Source of the DNA: Ferruginibacter sp. | Lineage (GTDB): Bacteria > Bacteroidota > Bacteroidia > Chitinophagales > Chitinophagaceae | Reading direction: 5' to 3' | DNA: 6,049 bases | NCBI GenBank assembly: GCA_025362765.1 | Contig: JANYFI010000489.1 | Location: forward strand, 1 to 6,049 | Shown here: one piece after another, positions 1 to 6,049 of the stretch | Numbering within the stretch: the stretch's first letter is position 1 | Layout: every line of letters begins with the position of its first letter | Position numbers and translations under genes: made by a program | Notes under the pieces: model-generated | The model's database searches: none | What the model saw: the letters and a program-made list of their open reading frames with translations, nothing else | Told to the model about the DNA's origin: nothing

Positions 1-660
1 AATAAATAACCGTTGGGTATTTTTTTTGAAGATCCCAAAAATTTCCATCAGTTCATCAATCTCCTGATGGTCTTTATCAATATTTAGCAATAACCCTACT
101 TCAGGATGATATTGTACGATAGAGCCATCACTCTCATCCGCTTCTATTACCAGCCAGTCGCCCTTTCCTACTTTGGCGTTTCCAATTTTACCTTCTTTAA
201 TAATACTCACAAGGCCAGCCCCGCTTATAATGCCGGGTTGTAAACCACCGGCTGTTAAAATATCATACAACATGGCACTGGTGGTACTCTTACCGGAGGT
301 TCCGCCGACTGCAATGGTCTTTTTGCTTTGGGCAATCAGGGCTAAAACTTCGCTTCGTTTTAAGATTGGAATGTTCAGCAACTTTGCCTTTTGTACTTCT
401 GCAACTGTATCTTCAATTGCAGTGGATACCACTACAAGGTCAGTGTCAATAGTGATACCCTCCCCATTTTGCAGGAAGCAGTTAATTCCTTCGGCTGCTA
501 ATTTTGTTTTCGTTTCATTTGGTTCGCCTTCTTTAAAATAGCGGTCACTGCCACTCACATTCTTTTGAATGCCTGCGAAGTACTGGGCAATAGCACTCAT
601 TCCGGTACCGGCTATCCCAATAAAAAAAACGTTGTTGAAATCTTTAATGTCATTGATCAT
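1..660 (-). CDS. MurC/Mpl-type Mur ligase, N-terminal 220 residues (runs off left edge)
   Basis: Mur ligases form an amide bond between a carboxylate, classically on UDP-MurNAc, and an amino acid or peptide, using ATP in the cytoplasm. Visible signs, in order: a nucleotide-binding start FFIGIAGTGMSAIA (about residues 12-25), GSD at 37-39, VVVSTAI at 76-82, PILKRSEVLA at 98-107, the ATP P-loop GGTSGKSTT at 119-127, EADESDGS at 173-180 and NIDKDHQE at 193-200. The last two carry the expected metal-binding Glu and His. This is the MurC/Mpl layout, but the P-loop reads GTSGKSTT where MurC and Mpl usually have GTHGKTTT. The start is the ATG at 660-658; an in-frame TAA lies 12 bases upstream, so no longer start exists. 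The gene begins 15 bases after the transporter stop, indicating an operon. About half of a usual 450-480-residue enzyme is seen; the rest of the central domain and the C-terminal domain are outside. The altered loop and the neighbour suggest a paralogue rather than housekeeping MurC. Family is fairly sure, substrate unknown. Confidence 0.88.
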   Translation of the reverse strand, partial: MINDIKDFNNVFFIGIAGTGMSAIAQYFAGIQKNVSGSDRYFKEGEPNETKTKLAAEGINCFLQNGEGITIDTDLVVVSTAIEDTVAEVQKAKLLNIPILKRSEVLALIAQSKKTIAVGGTSGKSTTSAMLYDILTAGGLQPGIISGAGLVSIIKEGKIGNAKVGKGDWLVIEADESDGSIVQYHPEVGLLLNIDKDHQEIDELMEIFGIFKKNTQRLFI

Positions 661-675
661 TGAAAGAACAATTTA

Positions 676-1899
676 TTATGAGATGGTTTTGTTATGCCTT
701 AAAGTGCGGTAAGCCAGCAATAAACTTAGTACCATAAAAATACCACCTAAAAAAAATGCCGCCCCTGCGAAATGCACCGGTGCATCGGCTTTTGTGAAGT
801 AAGAAAATAGTCCTGTCATTAATAAAGGCCCGATAATATTGGTAACACTCATTATGCTGGTGAGGCCGCCTTGCAGTTCTCCCTGTTCATTCGGTGGTAC
901 CTGCCCGCTGATGATAGATTGTAAAGCAGGTCCGCACACGCCGCCGAGACAATATGGTACAAGAAACAAAAACATCATCCAGCTTTGCGTGGCAATGGAA
1001 AATAAAAATAAACCGATAGCATAAAGTGCCAAGCCCGCATACACACTTTTTTTGTTACCCAGCCATGGATTCACTATCCTTATCAACCCTCCCTGTACGG
1101 CACCTACTAATAATCCCACCAGTCCCAGTGAAATACCAATGGTACGGGGTGTCCAGTTAAATTGCTTGATGCCAAAAAACGACCAGGTACTTTGTACAGC
1201 ATTGGCTGCAAGGTAGATCAGGAAAAAGGAAAGAATCAATCCACCTACGGCAGGATATTTTTGCAATTGTTTTAAACTGCCGATGGGGTTGGCCCGTTTC
1301 CATTGAAATTCTCTACGGTTTTCAACGGCAAGCGACTCGGGCAAAACAAAATAGCCATATAAACAGTTTACAAGGCTCAGGCAAGCTGCCACTACAAATG
1401 GAATCCGTACTCCATATTCGCCAAGTAAGCCTCCAATTACAGGCCCCAATATAAACCCAACGCCAAAGGCGGCGCCTACCATACCGAAATTTTGCGCCCT
1501 GTTTTGCGGAGTACTGATGTCGGCAATGTATGCCGTTGCGGTAGTAAAACTTGCGCCGGCAAAACCAGCTATTAAGCGGCCAATAAATAACCAGCCTATT
1601 GTAGGCGCTAAAGCAAGAAAGATATAATCGATTCCTAACCCAAATAACGACAAAAGTAGTACCGGACGGCGACCATATTTATCGCTAAGGTTGCCCAGTA
1701 ACGGAGCAAAAAGAAATTGCATGATAGCATAGGCAAAAGAAAGATAACCACTATATTTTGATGCATCGCTTACTGTTCCGTGAATCAGCTTTTCTATTAA
1801 ACCCGGTACAACCGGGATAATTAGGCCAATACCAGTAACGTCAATTAATAAAGTGATGAAGATAAAACTAATGGCAGCAGATCGGTTGGAAGACATCAT
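676..1899 (-). CDS. Tet-like MFS efflux transporter (TCR/Tet-type, DHA1 group)
   Basis: A 407-residue inner-membrane protein with about 12 hydrophobic helices, predicted to export a drug or metabolite in exchange for protons. Helix 1 has the IDVTGIGLIIPVVPG pattern (19-33), closely resembling TetA-type LDVVGLGLIMPVLP, with an acidic residue at D20. MFS motif A, GNLSDKYGRRPVLL, is at 69-82 in the loop between helices 2 and 3, followed by DYIFLA at 91-96. GRLIAGFAGA is at 107-116 and AYIADI at 123-128. The antiporter motif C, GVGFILGPVIGG, is at 146-157. In the second half, GPALQSIISGQV (323-334) and EQGELQGGLTSI (338-349) also match the Tet family. Length is normal and no key motif is missing. 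Two adjacent ATG codons (1899-1897 and 1896-1894) could both start; the first is used here. No Shine-Dalgarno is seen. A promoter lies just upstream, and the Mur ligase gene follows after 15 bases. Family resemblance is strong; actual tetracycline transport cannot be concluded, since chromosomal relatives often have other or unknown substrates. Confidence 0.92.
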   Translation of the reverse strand: MMSSNRSAAISFIFITLLIDVTGIGLIIPVVPGLIEKLIHGTVSDASKYSGYLSFAYAIMQFLFAPLLGNLSDKYGRRPVLLLSLFGLGIDYIFLALAPTIGWLFIGRLIAGFAGASFTTATAYIADISTPQNRAQNFGMVGAAFGVGFILGPVIGGLLGEYGVRIPFVVAACLSLVNCLYGYFVLPESLAVENRREFQWKRANPIGSLKQLQKYPAVGGLILSFFLIYLAANAVQSTWSFFGIKQFNWTPRTIGISLGLVGLLVGAVQGGLIRIVNPWLGNKKSVYAGLALYAIGLFLFSIATQSWMMFLFLVPYCLGGVCGPALQSIISGQVPPNEQGELQGGLTSIMSVTNIIGPLLMTGLFSYFTKADAPVHFAGAAFFLGGIFMVLSLLLAYRTLRHNKTIS

Positions 1900-1919
1900 A
1901 TTTTTAAATAGTTACAAGA

Positions 1920-1952
1920 CAAAGATAAGGCTGCACACAATAGCTGCTGAAA
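1920..1952 (-). promoter_or_regulatory. Likely Bacteroidota-type promoter of the transporter/Mur ligase operon
   Basis: On the minus strand, TATCTTTG at 1927-1920 matches the Bacteroidota sigma-factor -7 consensus TAnnTTTG exactly. About 21 bases upstream, TTTC at 1952-1949 is a one-mismatch candidate for the -33 element TTTG. The -7 element ends 20 bases before the transporter ATG, implying a short leader without a Shine-Dalgarno, as is common in this phylum. The -7 match is direct; the -33 assignment is weak. Confidence 0.5.
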
Positions 1953-2016
1953 GGTTGTTCTATAACTTTATTTATTTGTATTAACCTGTCATTAATAAAA
2001 AGTGGAAAGATAAAAT

Positions 2017-2048
2017 AGTTTACGCTGTATAACCCCATTATGTAAACT
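2017..2048. repeat. 7-bp perfect inverted repeat, possible operator
   Basis: AGTTTAC at 2017-2023 and its exact reverse complement GTAAACT at 2042-2048 are separated by 18 bases. The arms can extend by G-T wobbles only, so a strong RNA hairpin is unlikely. The position between two diverging genes would suit a dimeric regulator, but a 7-bp match in AT-rich DNA can arise by chance. Confidence 0.25.
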
Positions 2049-2168
2049 GGCATGGTTTTAGAAAAACTATTTGTGAAATTATTTTTTTTAACTTATTTGT
2101 TAACATATCCACATTTGTGGCCGAACCTATTTTCACAATCATTATTTTTATAATTAAAACAACTCCAT

Positions 2169-3161
2169 ATGGCATTCGAAAATTTTCCTCCATCAGAATC
2201 AACGCCGTCAACCCCGCCGAGGGAACAGAAAAAGGACTGGCGTACGCTTTTATCCATTCCATTAATTATTGCGCTATTAGGCACATGGGGATATATTATA
2301 TGGGACAAAAGCAATACAAAAGATGAGATTCAGAAAAAAGATAGCCAGTATTCGGCGGTAGTAACCTTAAAAGATACGTTACAGAGCCAGCTGGAAGAAT
2401 CTACTATGCGATACGATATTTTAAAAACAACCAATGCAAAAAATGACAGTACTATCACTGCAAAAGACAGAGACATTGCTGCAAAAAGAGCAACTATACA
2501 AGGTATTCTTTCCAAACAACATGCTACTGCGGCTGAATTGAAACAGGCAAAGGATCTAATTGCATCTCTTAACACAGATATTGCGGATTATAAGGTGCAA
2601 ATAGAAACGCTGAAAGGCCAGAACGTGGTGCTGACGCAGGAAAAAGAAGTAATTACCCAGGAAAGAAATAAAGTAAAGCAAGATTATGACTCAGCAAAAA
2701 CAGTTATCAAGGCAAGGGAAGACGTTATAGACGTAGGCTCCACTTTGCACGCTGCGAACTTTTCAATAGTTGGTATTGATGACAAAAAAAATGGCAAAGA
2801 AAAGGAAACTACCAAAGCAAAGAAAGTTGATAAAATCAGGATAGCTTTTGATTTGGATGAAAACAGGATAGCTACATCCGGTGCTAAAGATCTTTATATA
2901 TTGCTTACAGCTCCCGATGGAAAACCAGTAGCAGTGGAAGCGCTGGGATCTGGTATGTTTACCACAAGGGAAGGAGAACAAAAAAGCTATACACAGAAAG
3001 TAAATGTAAATTATAATCAGGGACAAAAACAAAGAGTAAGTTTTGACTGGAAACAAAATTCACCCTACCAAACCGGGGATTATAAAATTGAAGTGTATCA
3101 TAACGGTTTTAAAATCGGAGAAGGTATCCGGCATTTTAAAAAAGGCGGTTTATTTGGATAA
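2169..3161 (+). CDS. Single-pass membrane protein with long coiled coil and C-terminal beta-rich domain, function unknown
   Basis: I do not recognise a named family for this 330-residue protein. Residues 1-26 are polar and proline-rich (PPSE, STPSTPP) and end in basic residues. One hydrophobic helix follows at about 27-45 (LLSIPLIIALLGTWGYIIW). Residues 50-185 are rich in K, E, Q and D with regular hydrophobic spacing and no proline, typical of a long coiled coil. A charged linker (206-220, many K and E) leads to residues 221-330, which alternate in a beta pattern: KIRIAFDLDENRI, DLYILLTAPDGKPV, RVSFDWKQN and a closing DYKIEVYHNGFKIGEG, resembling an immunoglobulin-like or jelly-roll fold. 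The short N-terminus and lack of a cleavage site suggest a membrane anchor, with the coiled coil and beta domain probably in the periplasm; topology is inferred. The ATG at 2169 is chosen because it begins the soluble leader just before the helix. The gene stands alone with its own terminator. Automatic pipelines could mislabel it SMC-like because of the coiled coil; no ATPase motifs are present. Confidence 0.85.
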   Translation: MAFENFPPSESTPSTPPREQKKDWRTLLSIPLIIALLGTWGYIIWDKSNTKDEIQKKDSQYSAVVTLKDTLQSQLEESTMRYDILKTTNAKNDSTITAKDRDIAAKRATIQGILSKQHATAAELKQAKDLIASLNTDIADYKVQIETLKGQNVVLTQEKEVITQERNKVKQDYDSAKTVIKAREDVIDVGSTLHAANFSIVGIDDKKNGKEKETTKAKKVDKIRIAFDLDENRIATSGAKDLYILLTAPDGKPVAVEALGSGMFTTREGEQKSYTQKVNVNYNQGQKQRVSFDWKQNSPYQTGDYKIEVYHNGFKIGEGIRHFKKGGLFG

Positions 3162-3180
3162 CACATCATTTAAATAAGAT

Positions 3181-3213
3181 AAAAAAGTCCTGAAATTTTT
3201 CGGGACTTTTTTA
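3181..3213 (+). terminator. Intrinsic terminator of the coiled-coil gene, possibly bidirectional
   Basis: The left arm AAAAAAGTCCTG (3181-3192) pairs with the right arm CGGGACTTTTTT (3201-3212) through 12 pairs including one T-G wobble, around an 8-base A/T loop. The right arm ends in a run of six T, 19 bases after the stop codon at 3161. Because the left arm starts with six A, the opposite strand also has a hairpin followed by U residues, so it may also stop transcripts arriving from the convergent gene at 3593. Confidence 0.88.
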
Positions 3214-3592
3214 TTAAGTACCGGTTTCGATAAAGATTTTATACGCAAATATTTGGTGAGCAGATTAAAAAACAACGCCAATTTACTCTTGCAAAAAACG
3301 GTGCTCCTGGGGTAAAATTTAATGCCGTTACGGTAGCCGATTCTCCTTTCAATCTTGAGAGGTAGCGGCAAATTACCCTTTATTCCAGGTTGCCTTCAGC
3401 TGTGTTTCAACAGCTGTACCGTTGCTGTCCTATTCTTTCGTTTTGGATTAATTTAAGGGATAGCCTTTGCAGGTATACTGAAGAAATTGGTTTACGACAG
3501 GGGCAATTTTTTAGACTTGTGTTATCATTTGCTATCAGTATAGAACCTGACCAGATAACTGCGATCATAATTGTTTCTTTAAGACAGTGATG
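3214..3592. other. Convergent intergenic region without a convincing gene
   Basis: This 379-base gap separates the terminator of the coiled-coil gene from the stop of the large minus-strand gene. Besides the broken frame at 3234-3590, it contains a perfect 7-bp hairpin, CAGCTGT at 3397-3403 and ACAGCTG at 3410-3416 with a 6-base loop. This hairpin lacks a T run on either strand, so it is not an obvious terminator. I found no tRNA-like fold, transposon end or second intrinsic terminator near 3593. Confidence 0.55.
3234..3590 (+). pseudogene. Possible gene remnant: one frame broken by a single TAG
   Basis: In one frame, codons are open from 3234 to 3362, then TAG at 3363-3365, then open again to TGA at 3588-3590. 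The first half reads like real protein (for example GEQIKKQRQFTLAKNG and GVKFNAVTVADSPFNLER), with balanced composition and no Cys or Trp. The second half (RQITLYSRLP through IIVSLRQ) is less convincing, with a CC pair. There is no ATG at the front and only a TTG at 3390 in the second half. No family is recognised. It may be a decayed gene or chance open frame in a convergent gap. Confidence 0.2.
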
Positions 3593-6049
3593 TTAAAAGA
3601 TAGCCCTGATGGTAGCACGTCCTATATGCACCACTCTGGCTTCGCCCGGTTTACGGCCATCATACTGAATACTCATTTCTATATTGCCGACAAGCCGCTT
3701 GGTATATTCCAGGTTCCACAAATAATTTTTGCCGGGTAATAACCCCTCGAGCATAACATAGCCTACGGTTGAATTGGGAGAGGCTGTATTATCTATTGAA
3801 GAGAAGTTAATGTTATTGACTGAAAACTTCCCGTTGATGGTGCTGTTGGATAGTACGTTATATTTAATCTCGCTGCTAATGGCGTTATTAGTGAGCTTCT
3901 CAAAAAAACCTACTGTATTATTTTTATTGCTGATGCTATAAGATGCGGTTACCCGCAGATTGGTGCCATGCGTATAACTAATAGATGGCTCTACCACTTT
4001 TTGCCGGATACTGTAATTACGGTTGTCGAATTTGGCGGTGTTCAGTTCGTTGATAACTGACTTTAATGTAACTGCTGTAGTAATCATCCGGTTAAAATTA
4101 AAACGCCCTTTATAGGTAAGGGTGCGTAATTTTCTGCCTTCAAATCCATACGTTAACAAAGATTTTCCGCTGTTCTGACTTTGGGTAACATCCATCCCCC
4201 ATTTGCTGCTGGTACGGTTGAAGAAAATAGAATTTGATAAAAAAGAATTCAACGTTAACAGGGTAGTATCTACCAGTTTTTTGGTAAAAGGATTAAACTG
4301 AAATTTGCCGGTAGAAATATCTTTCTTGTTGATCTGCATGGAAGACGACGTACTTAACCTGCTCAGTAATTTTCTAAATCCTTTTGCTTTGGCAGTATTG
4401 ATTATTGCACGGGGATTGATATCAAAGCTGTAATTGAAGGTTACATAATTGGCTTTTACATATTGGTTAGTGGGTGTATTTACCCTGATATATTTACGCT
4501 GGTCCTGGAAAAGTGCTATTTCAAATTCATTCAATTCGGCTATGCCATTGTGGTTGTAATCGTTCCAGGTGTATTCGCCCTGGCCTGCAGGTACCTCAAC
4601 AAATGTAAATTCCCTTTTCTGCTCCTGCCCCGCTCCCACTTCGTATAAAACGTTGCCCGTTACAAGGCCTCTCCATTCATTTACAAAATATTCTGCCCGG
4701 CCCAGCAAACTCTCGTCTCCCTTTTGGGTGGTGAGCAGTGGATTTACAATCTCCAGTTTTCTGTAAGTAAGATTGAATTTAAACTGGTGGTGCTCGTTTT
4801 TCAGCAATGAGGTATTTATGCTGAAATTATTGCTCTTGTCAGCCATTGATAATTTTTTTACAACGGGATATAAATCACTCCGTGTAAAATAGCTGATCCC
4901 CCATTTGTTGAGTTTTGATTCATCCGATTTAAGGTATAGCTGCCAGGTGTGGAATGCATAGCTCAACGACGACAACGTATCGTATTGCCGGTCGGTGACT
5001 GAGTTGTGCTCAGAAGCGTAACTGGCGCCCACTACCAGGTGATGCATTTTTATTAACTCCTTATTTACATCAACTGAAGGGCGTAAGTAGGTAAATTTTT
5101 GCAACGGAGAATTGCTGTTGGTAATGCTTACCTGGTCGGTAATTTTCCATCCGCGAATGCTGGAATAATGATTTAGCATTTGTCTTATCCCGTTGAATTT
5201 ATCACTCCGGTTGTAATTGGTAATTTCGAATTTCACCTGGTTGCCGCTGCTGTCTTTTAGCTGAAAAGCTGCATTGGTAAGCCTTTCATCTGCGGGTGCT
5301 ACTGTGTACGGTAAACTCCAGTCCCGGTTAAATTCAACATTGCGCAATCGTTCCAGCGGTGTAAACTTACTTTGTACATATTCATAGCCAAGATTGGTTT
5401 GTAGCTGCAATGCTTTTTTAAAGAGATGAATTTTTTTACCGTCCTGTATCAACTGAATTTTAGCTGCTACGCCGGTATTATCGCCTTTATCTTTACTGCT
5501 AAACAAATTAATGTCGTAATTGCTCACCCCAAATTCGGTTTTTATATGTGTTGTGGCGTTGATGGCATAGTCTGCGCCGACTGTAATGAGTTGTTTCTTT
5601 TTTGGTGTTACCAGCAAAATTACCGGTTCCCAATCTCCCTGCTTTACATTGGCGGAGTTTGGTGCTACCCATTTAAATACTTTACCGTTAGTAGCAGTAT
5701 ATAATTGTATATAATTCCCTTGTCCTGCACCGAGGTTGGTAAAAGCCAGGTTGTACAATACACTGTTGCTGGTGGTATCATACACATAAATAGAATCGTG
5801 TTGTGTTCCGTTAAAAACAGTATCTGCCCTGATGTATAAAATTTTACCAGTGGCAAAAGTATCCAGCACCGCCCCGGAATAAAACGCGCTGTCGATTCTG
5901 TTGCCTGCATCTGCCAAAAACTGCTTTTGATTTACATCCAGGGTTTGATTGATGGGGGAATTTTTCGCATCCTGGTTAGAGAAGGCGCCTATACTCATCA
6001 CCAGTTTTTTATTGATGGTTACTTCATCATTTACATAAATATTTGAGTT
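3593..6049 (-). CDS. Very large outer-membrane beta-barrel-like protein, C-terminal 818 residues (runs off right edge)
   Basis: The reading frame on the minus strand is open from the right edge to the TAA at 3595-3593, giving 818 visible residues. The GTG at 6001-5999 and ATG at 5998-5996 are internal: the 16 codons before them have no stop and read as ordinary coding sequence (NSNIYVNDEVTINKKL), so the true start is outside. The protein is dominated by alternating polar and hydrophobic/aromatic strands (HHLVVGASYASEHNSV, AFHTWQLYLKSDE, NKWGISYFTRSDLY), as in outer-membrane barrels. It ends IGRATIRAIF with a terminal Phe, a usual barrel-insertion signal. An EF-hand-like loop, DYNHNGIAELNE, is at visible residues 497-508 (bases 4561-4526), with D, N, N, G, E and E at loop positions 1, 3, 5, 6, 9 and 12. 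It sits in a YTWNDYN...NEFEIA context typical, as I recall, of large uncharacterised Bacteroidota surface proteins. It has no TonB-dependent receptor signature in the visible part. Cellular role is unknown; outer-membrane location is inferred. Confidence 0.8.
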   Translation of the reverse strand, partial: NSNIYVNDEVTINKKLVMSIGAFSNQDAKNSPINQTLDVNQKQFLADAGNRIDSAFYSGAVLDTFATGKILYIRADTVFNGTQHDSIYVYDTTSNSVLYNLAFTNLGAGQGNYIQLYTATNGKVFKWVAPNSANVKQGDWEPVILLVTPKKKQLITVGADYAINATTHIKTEFGVSNYDINLFSSKDKGDNTGVAAKIQLIQDGKKIHLFKKALQLQTNLGYEYVQSKFTPLERLRNVEFNRDWSLPYTVAPADERLTNAAFQLKDSSGNQVKFEITNYNRSDKFNGIRQMLNHYSSIRGWKITDQVSITNSNSPLQKFTYLRPSVDVNKELIKMHHLVVGASYASEHNSVTDRQYDTLSSLSYAFHTWQLYLKSDESKLNKWGISYFTRSDLYPVVKKLSMADKSNNFSINTSLLKNEHHQFKFNLTYRKLEIVNPLLTTQKGDESLLGRAEYFVNEWRGLVTGNVLYEVGAGQEQKREFTFVEVPAGQGEYTWNDYNHNGIAELNEFEIALFQDQRKYIRVNTPTNQYVKANYVTFNYSFDINPRAIINTAKAKGFRKLLSRLSTSSSMQINKKDISTGKFQFNPFTKKLVDTTLLTLNSFLSNSIFFNRTSSKWGMDVTQSQNSGKSLLTYGFEGRKLRTLTYKGRFNFNRMITTAVTLKSVINELNTAKFDNRNYSIRQKVVEPSISYTHGTNLRVTASYSISNKNNTVGFFEKLTNNAISSEIKYNVLSNSTINGKFSVNNINFSSIDNTASPNSTVGYVMLEGLLPGKNYLWNLEYTKRLVGNIEMSIQYDGRKPGEARVVHIGRATIRAIF

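Larger units (their letters stand above)
1900..2168. other. Divergent intergenic region between transporter operon and coiled-coil gene
   Basis: This AT-rich 269-base stretch holds the promoters of both diverging transcripts. Apart from the operon promoter on the minus strand, the plus strand has only imperfect -7 candidates for the gene at 2169. CACATTTG at 2110-2117 is one mismatch from TAnnTTTG but lacks a well-spaced -33. CTTATTTG at 2092-2099 has two mismatches, with TTTG at 2070-2073 at a good 18-base spacing. An inverted repeat (2017-2048) lies in the middle. The leader just before the ATG at 2169 is A/T-rich without a Shine-Dalgarno. No convincing gene is seen. Confidence 0.6.

Noticed and set aside
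173..541. Plus-strand open frame of 122 codons
   Set aside because: It lies wholly antisense to the Mur ligase, whose conserved motifs show that the minus strand is the coding one.
676..1899. Naming the transporter tetA or calling it tetracycline resistance
   Set aside because: The Tet-family motifs are clear, but many chromosomal relatives do not confer tetracycline resistance and no tetR-like regulator is next to it.
2038..2314. Minus-strand open frames of 73-74 codons upstream of and overlapping the coiled-coil gene start
   Set aside because: They are short, low in protein-like character and overlap the start of the better supported plus-strand gene.
2763..3056. Minus-strand open frame of 97 codons, hydrophobic and rich in F, I and Y
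   Set aside because: Its hydrophobicity comes from reading the opposite strand of the Lys/Glu-rich linker and beta domain; it is an antisense shadow.
3150..3371. Minus-strand open frame of 73 codons across the terminator
   Set aside because: It runs through the terminator hairpin, overlaps the end of the coiled-coil gene and has composition typical of non-coding AT-rich DNA.
3397..3416. Perfect 7-bp hairpin CAGCTGT/ACAGCTG as a terminator for the minus-strand gene
   Set aside because: Neither strand has a T run after the stem and it is almost 180 bases from the stop; it may be chance.
5426..5704. Plus-strand open frame of 92 codons with many Cys and Phe
   Set aside because: It is antisense to the large barrel gene and has shadow-like composition.

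Overview
The window looks like chromosomal DNA from a member of the Bacteroidota, most likely the Chitinophagia/Chitinophagaceae. This rests on three signs: AT-rich leaders without Shine-Dalgarno sequences, a good match to the Bacteroidota -7 promoter element (TAnnTTTG), and a very large outer-membrane-type protein with the sequence style of that phylum. Taxonomy is inferred from style only. No rRNA, tRNA, insertion sequence, CRISPR array or phage gene was recognised.

Layout. (1) Positions 1-1899, minus strand: a two-gene operon. A complete Tet-like major facilitator (MFS) drug-efflux-type transporter is followed, 15 bases after its stop, by a MurC/Mpl-type Mur ligase. The ligase runs off the left edge, so only its first 220 residues are visible. 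(2) 1900-2168: a divergent intergenic region with a likely promoter for the operon and a 7-bp inverted repeat. (3) 2169-3161, plus strand: a single gene for a one-pass membrane protein with a long coiled coil and a C-terminal beta-rich domain, closed by a clear intrinsic terminator at 3181-3213. (4) 3214-3592: a convergent gap without a convincing gene. It contains a reading frame broken by one stop that may be a gene remnant. (5) 3593-6049, minus strand: the C-terminal 818 residues of a very large outer-membrane beta-barrel-like protein with one EF-hand-like calcium loop. Its reading frame is open to the right edge, so the true start lies outside the window.

How the genes relate. Only the transporter and Mur ligase are evidently co-transcribed. 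A Mur-ligase paralogue (P-loop GTSGKSTT instead of the usual MurC GTHGKTTT) next to an efflux-type MFS protein, and without the usual division/cell-wall neighbours on the visible side, is the most unusual arrangement here. It could concern cell-wall peptide recycling or an amino-acid-ligated small molecule and its export, but that is inference. The coiled-coil protein and the barrel protein are separately transcribed and convergent; nothing in the sequence ties them to the operon.
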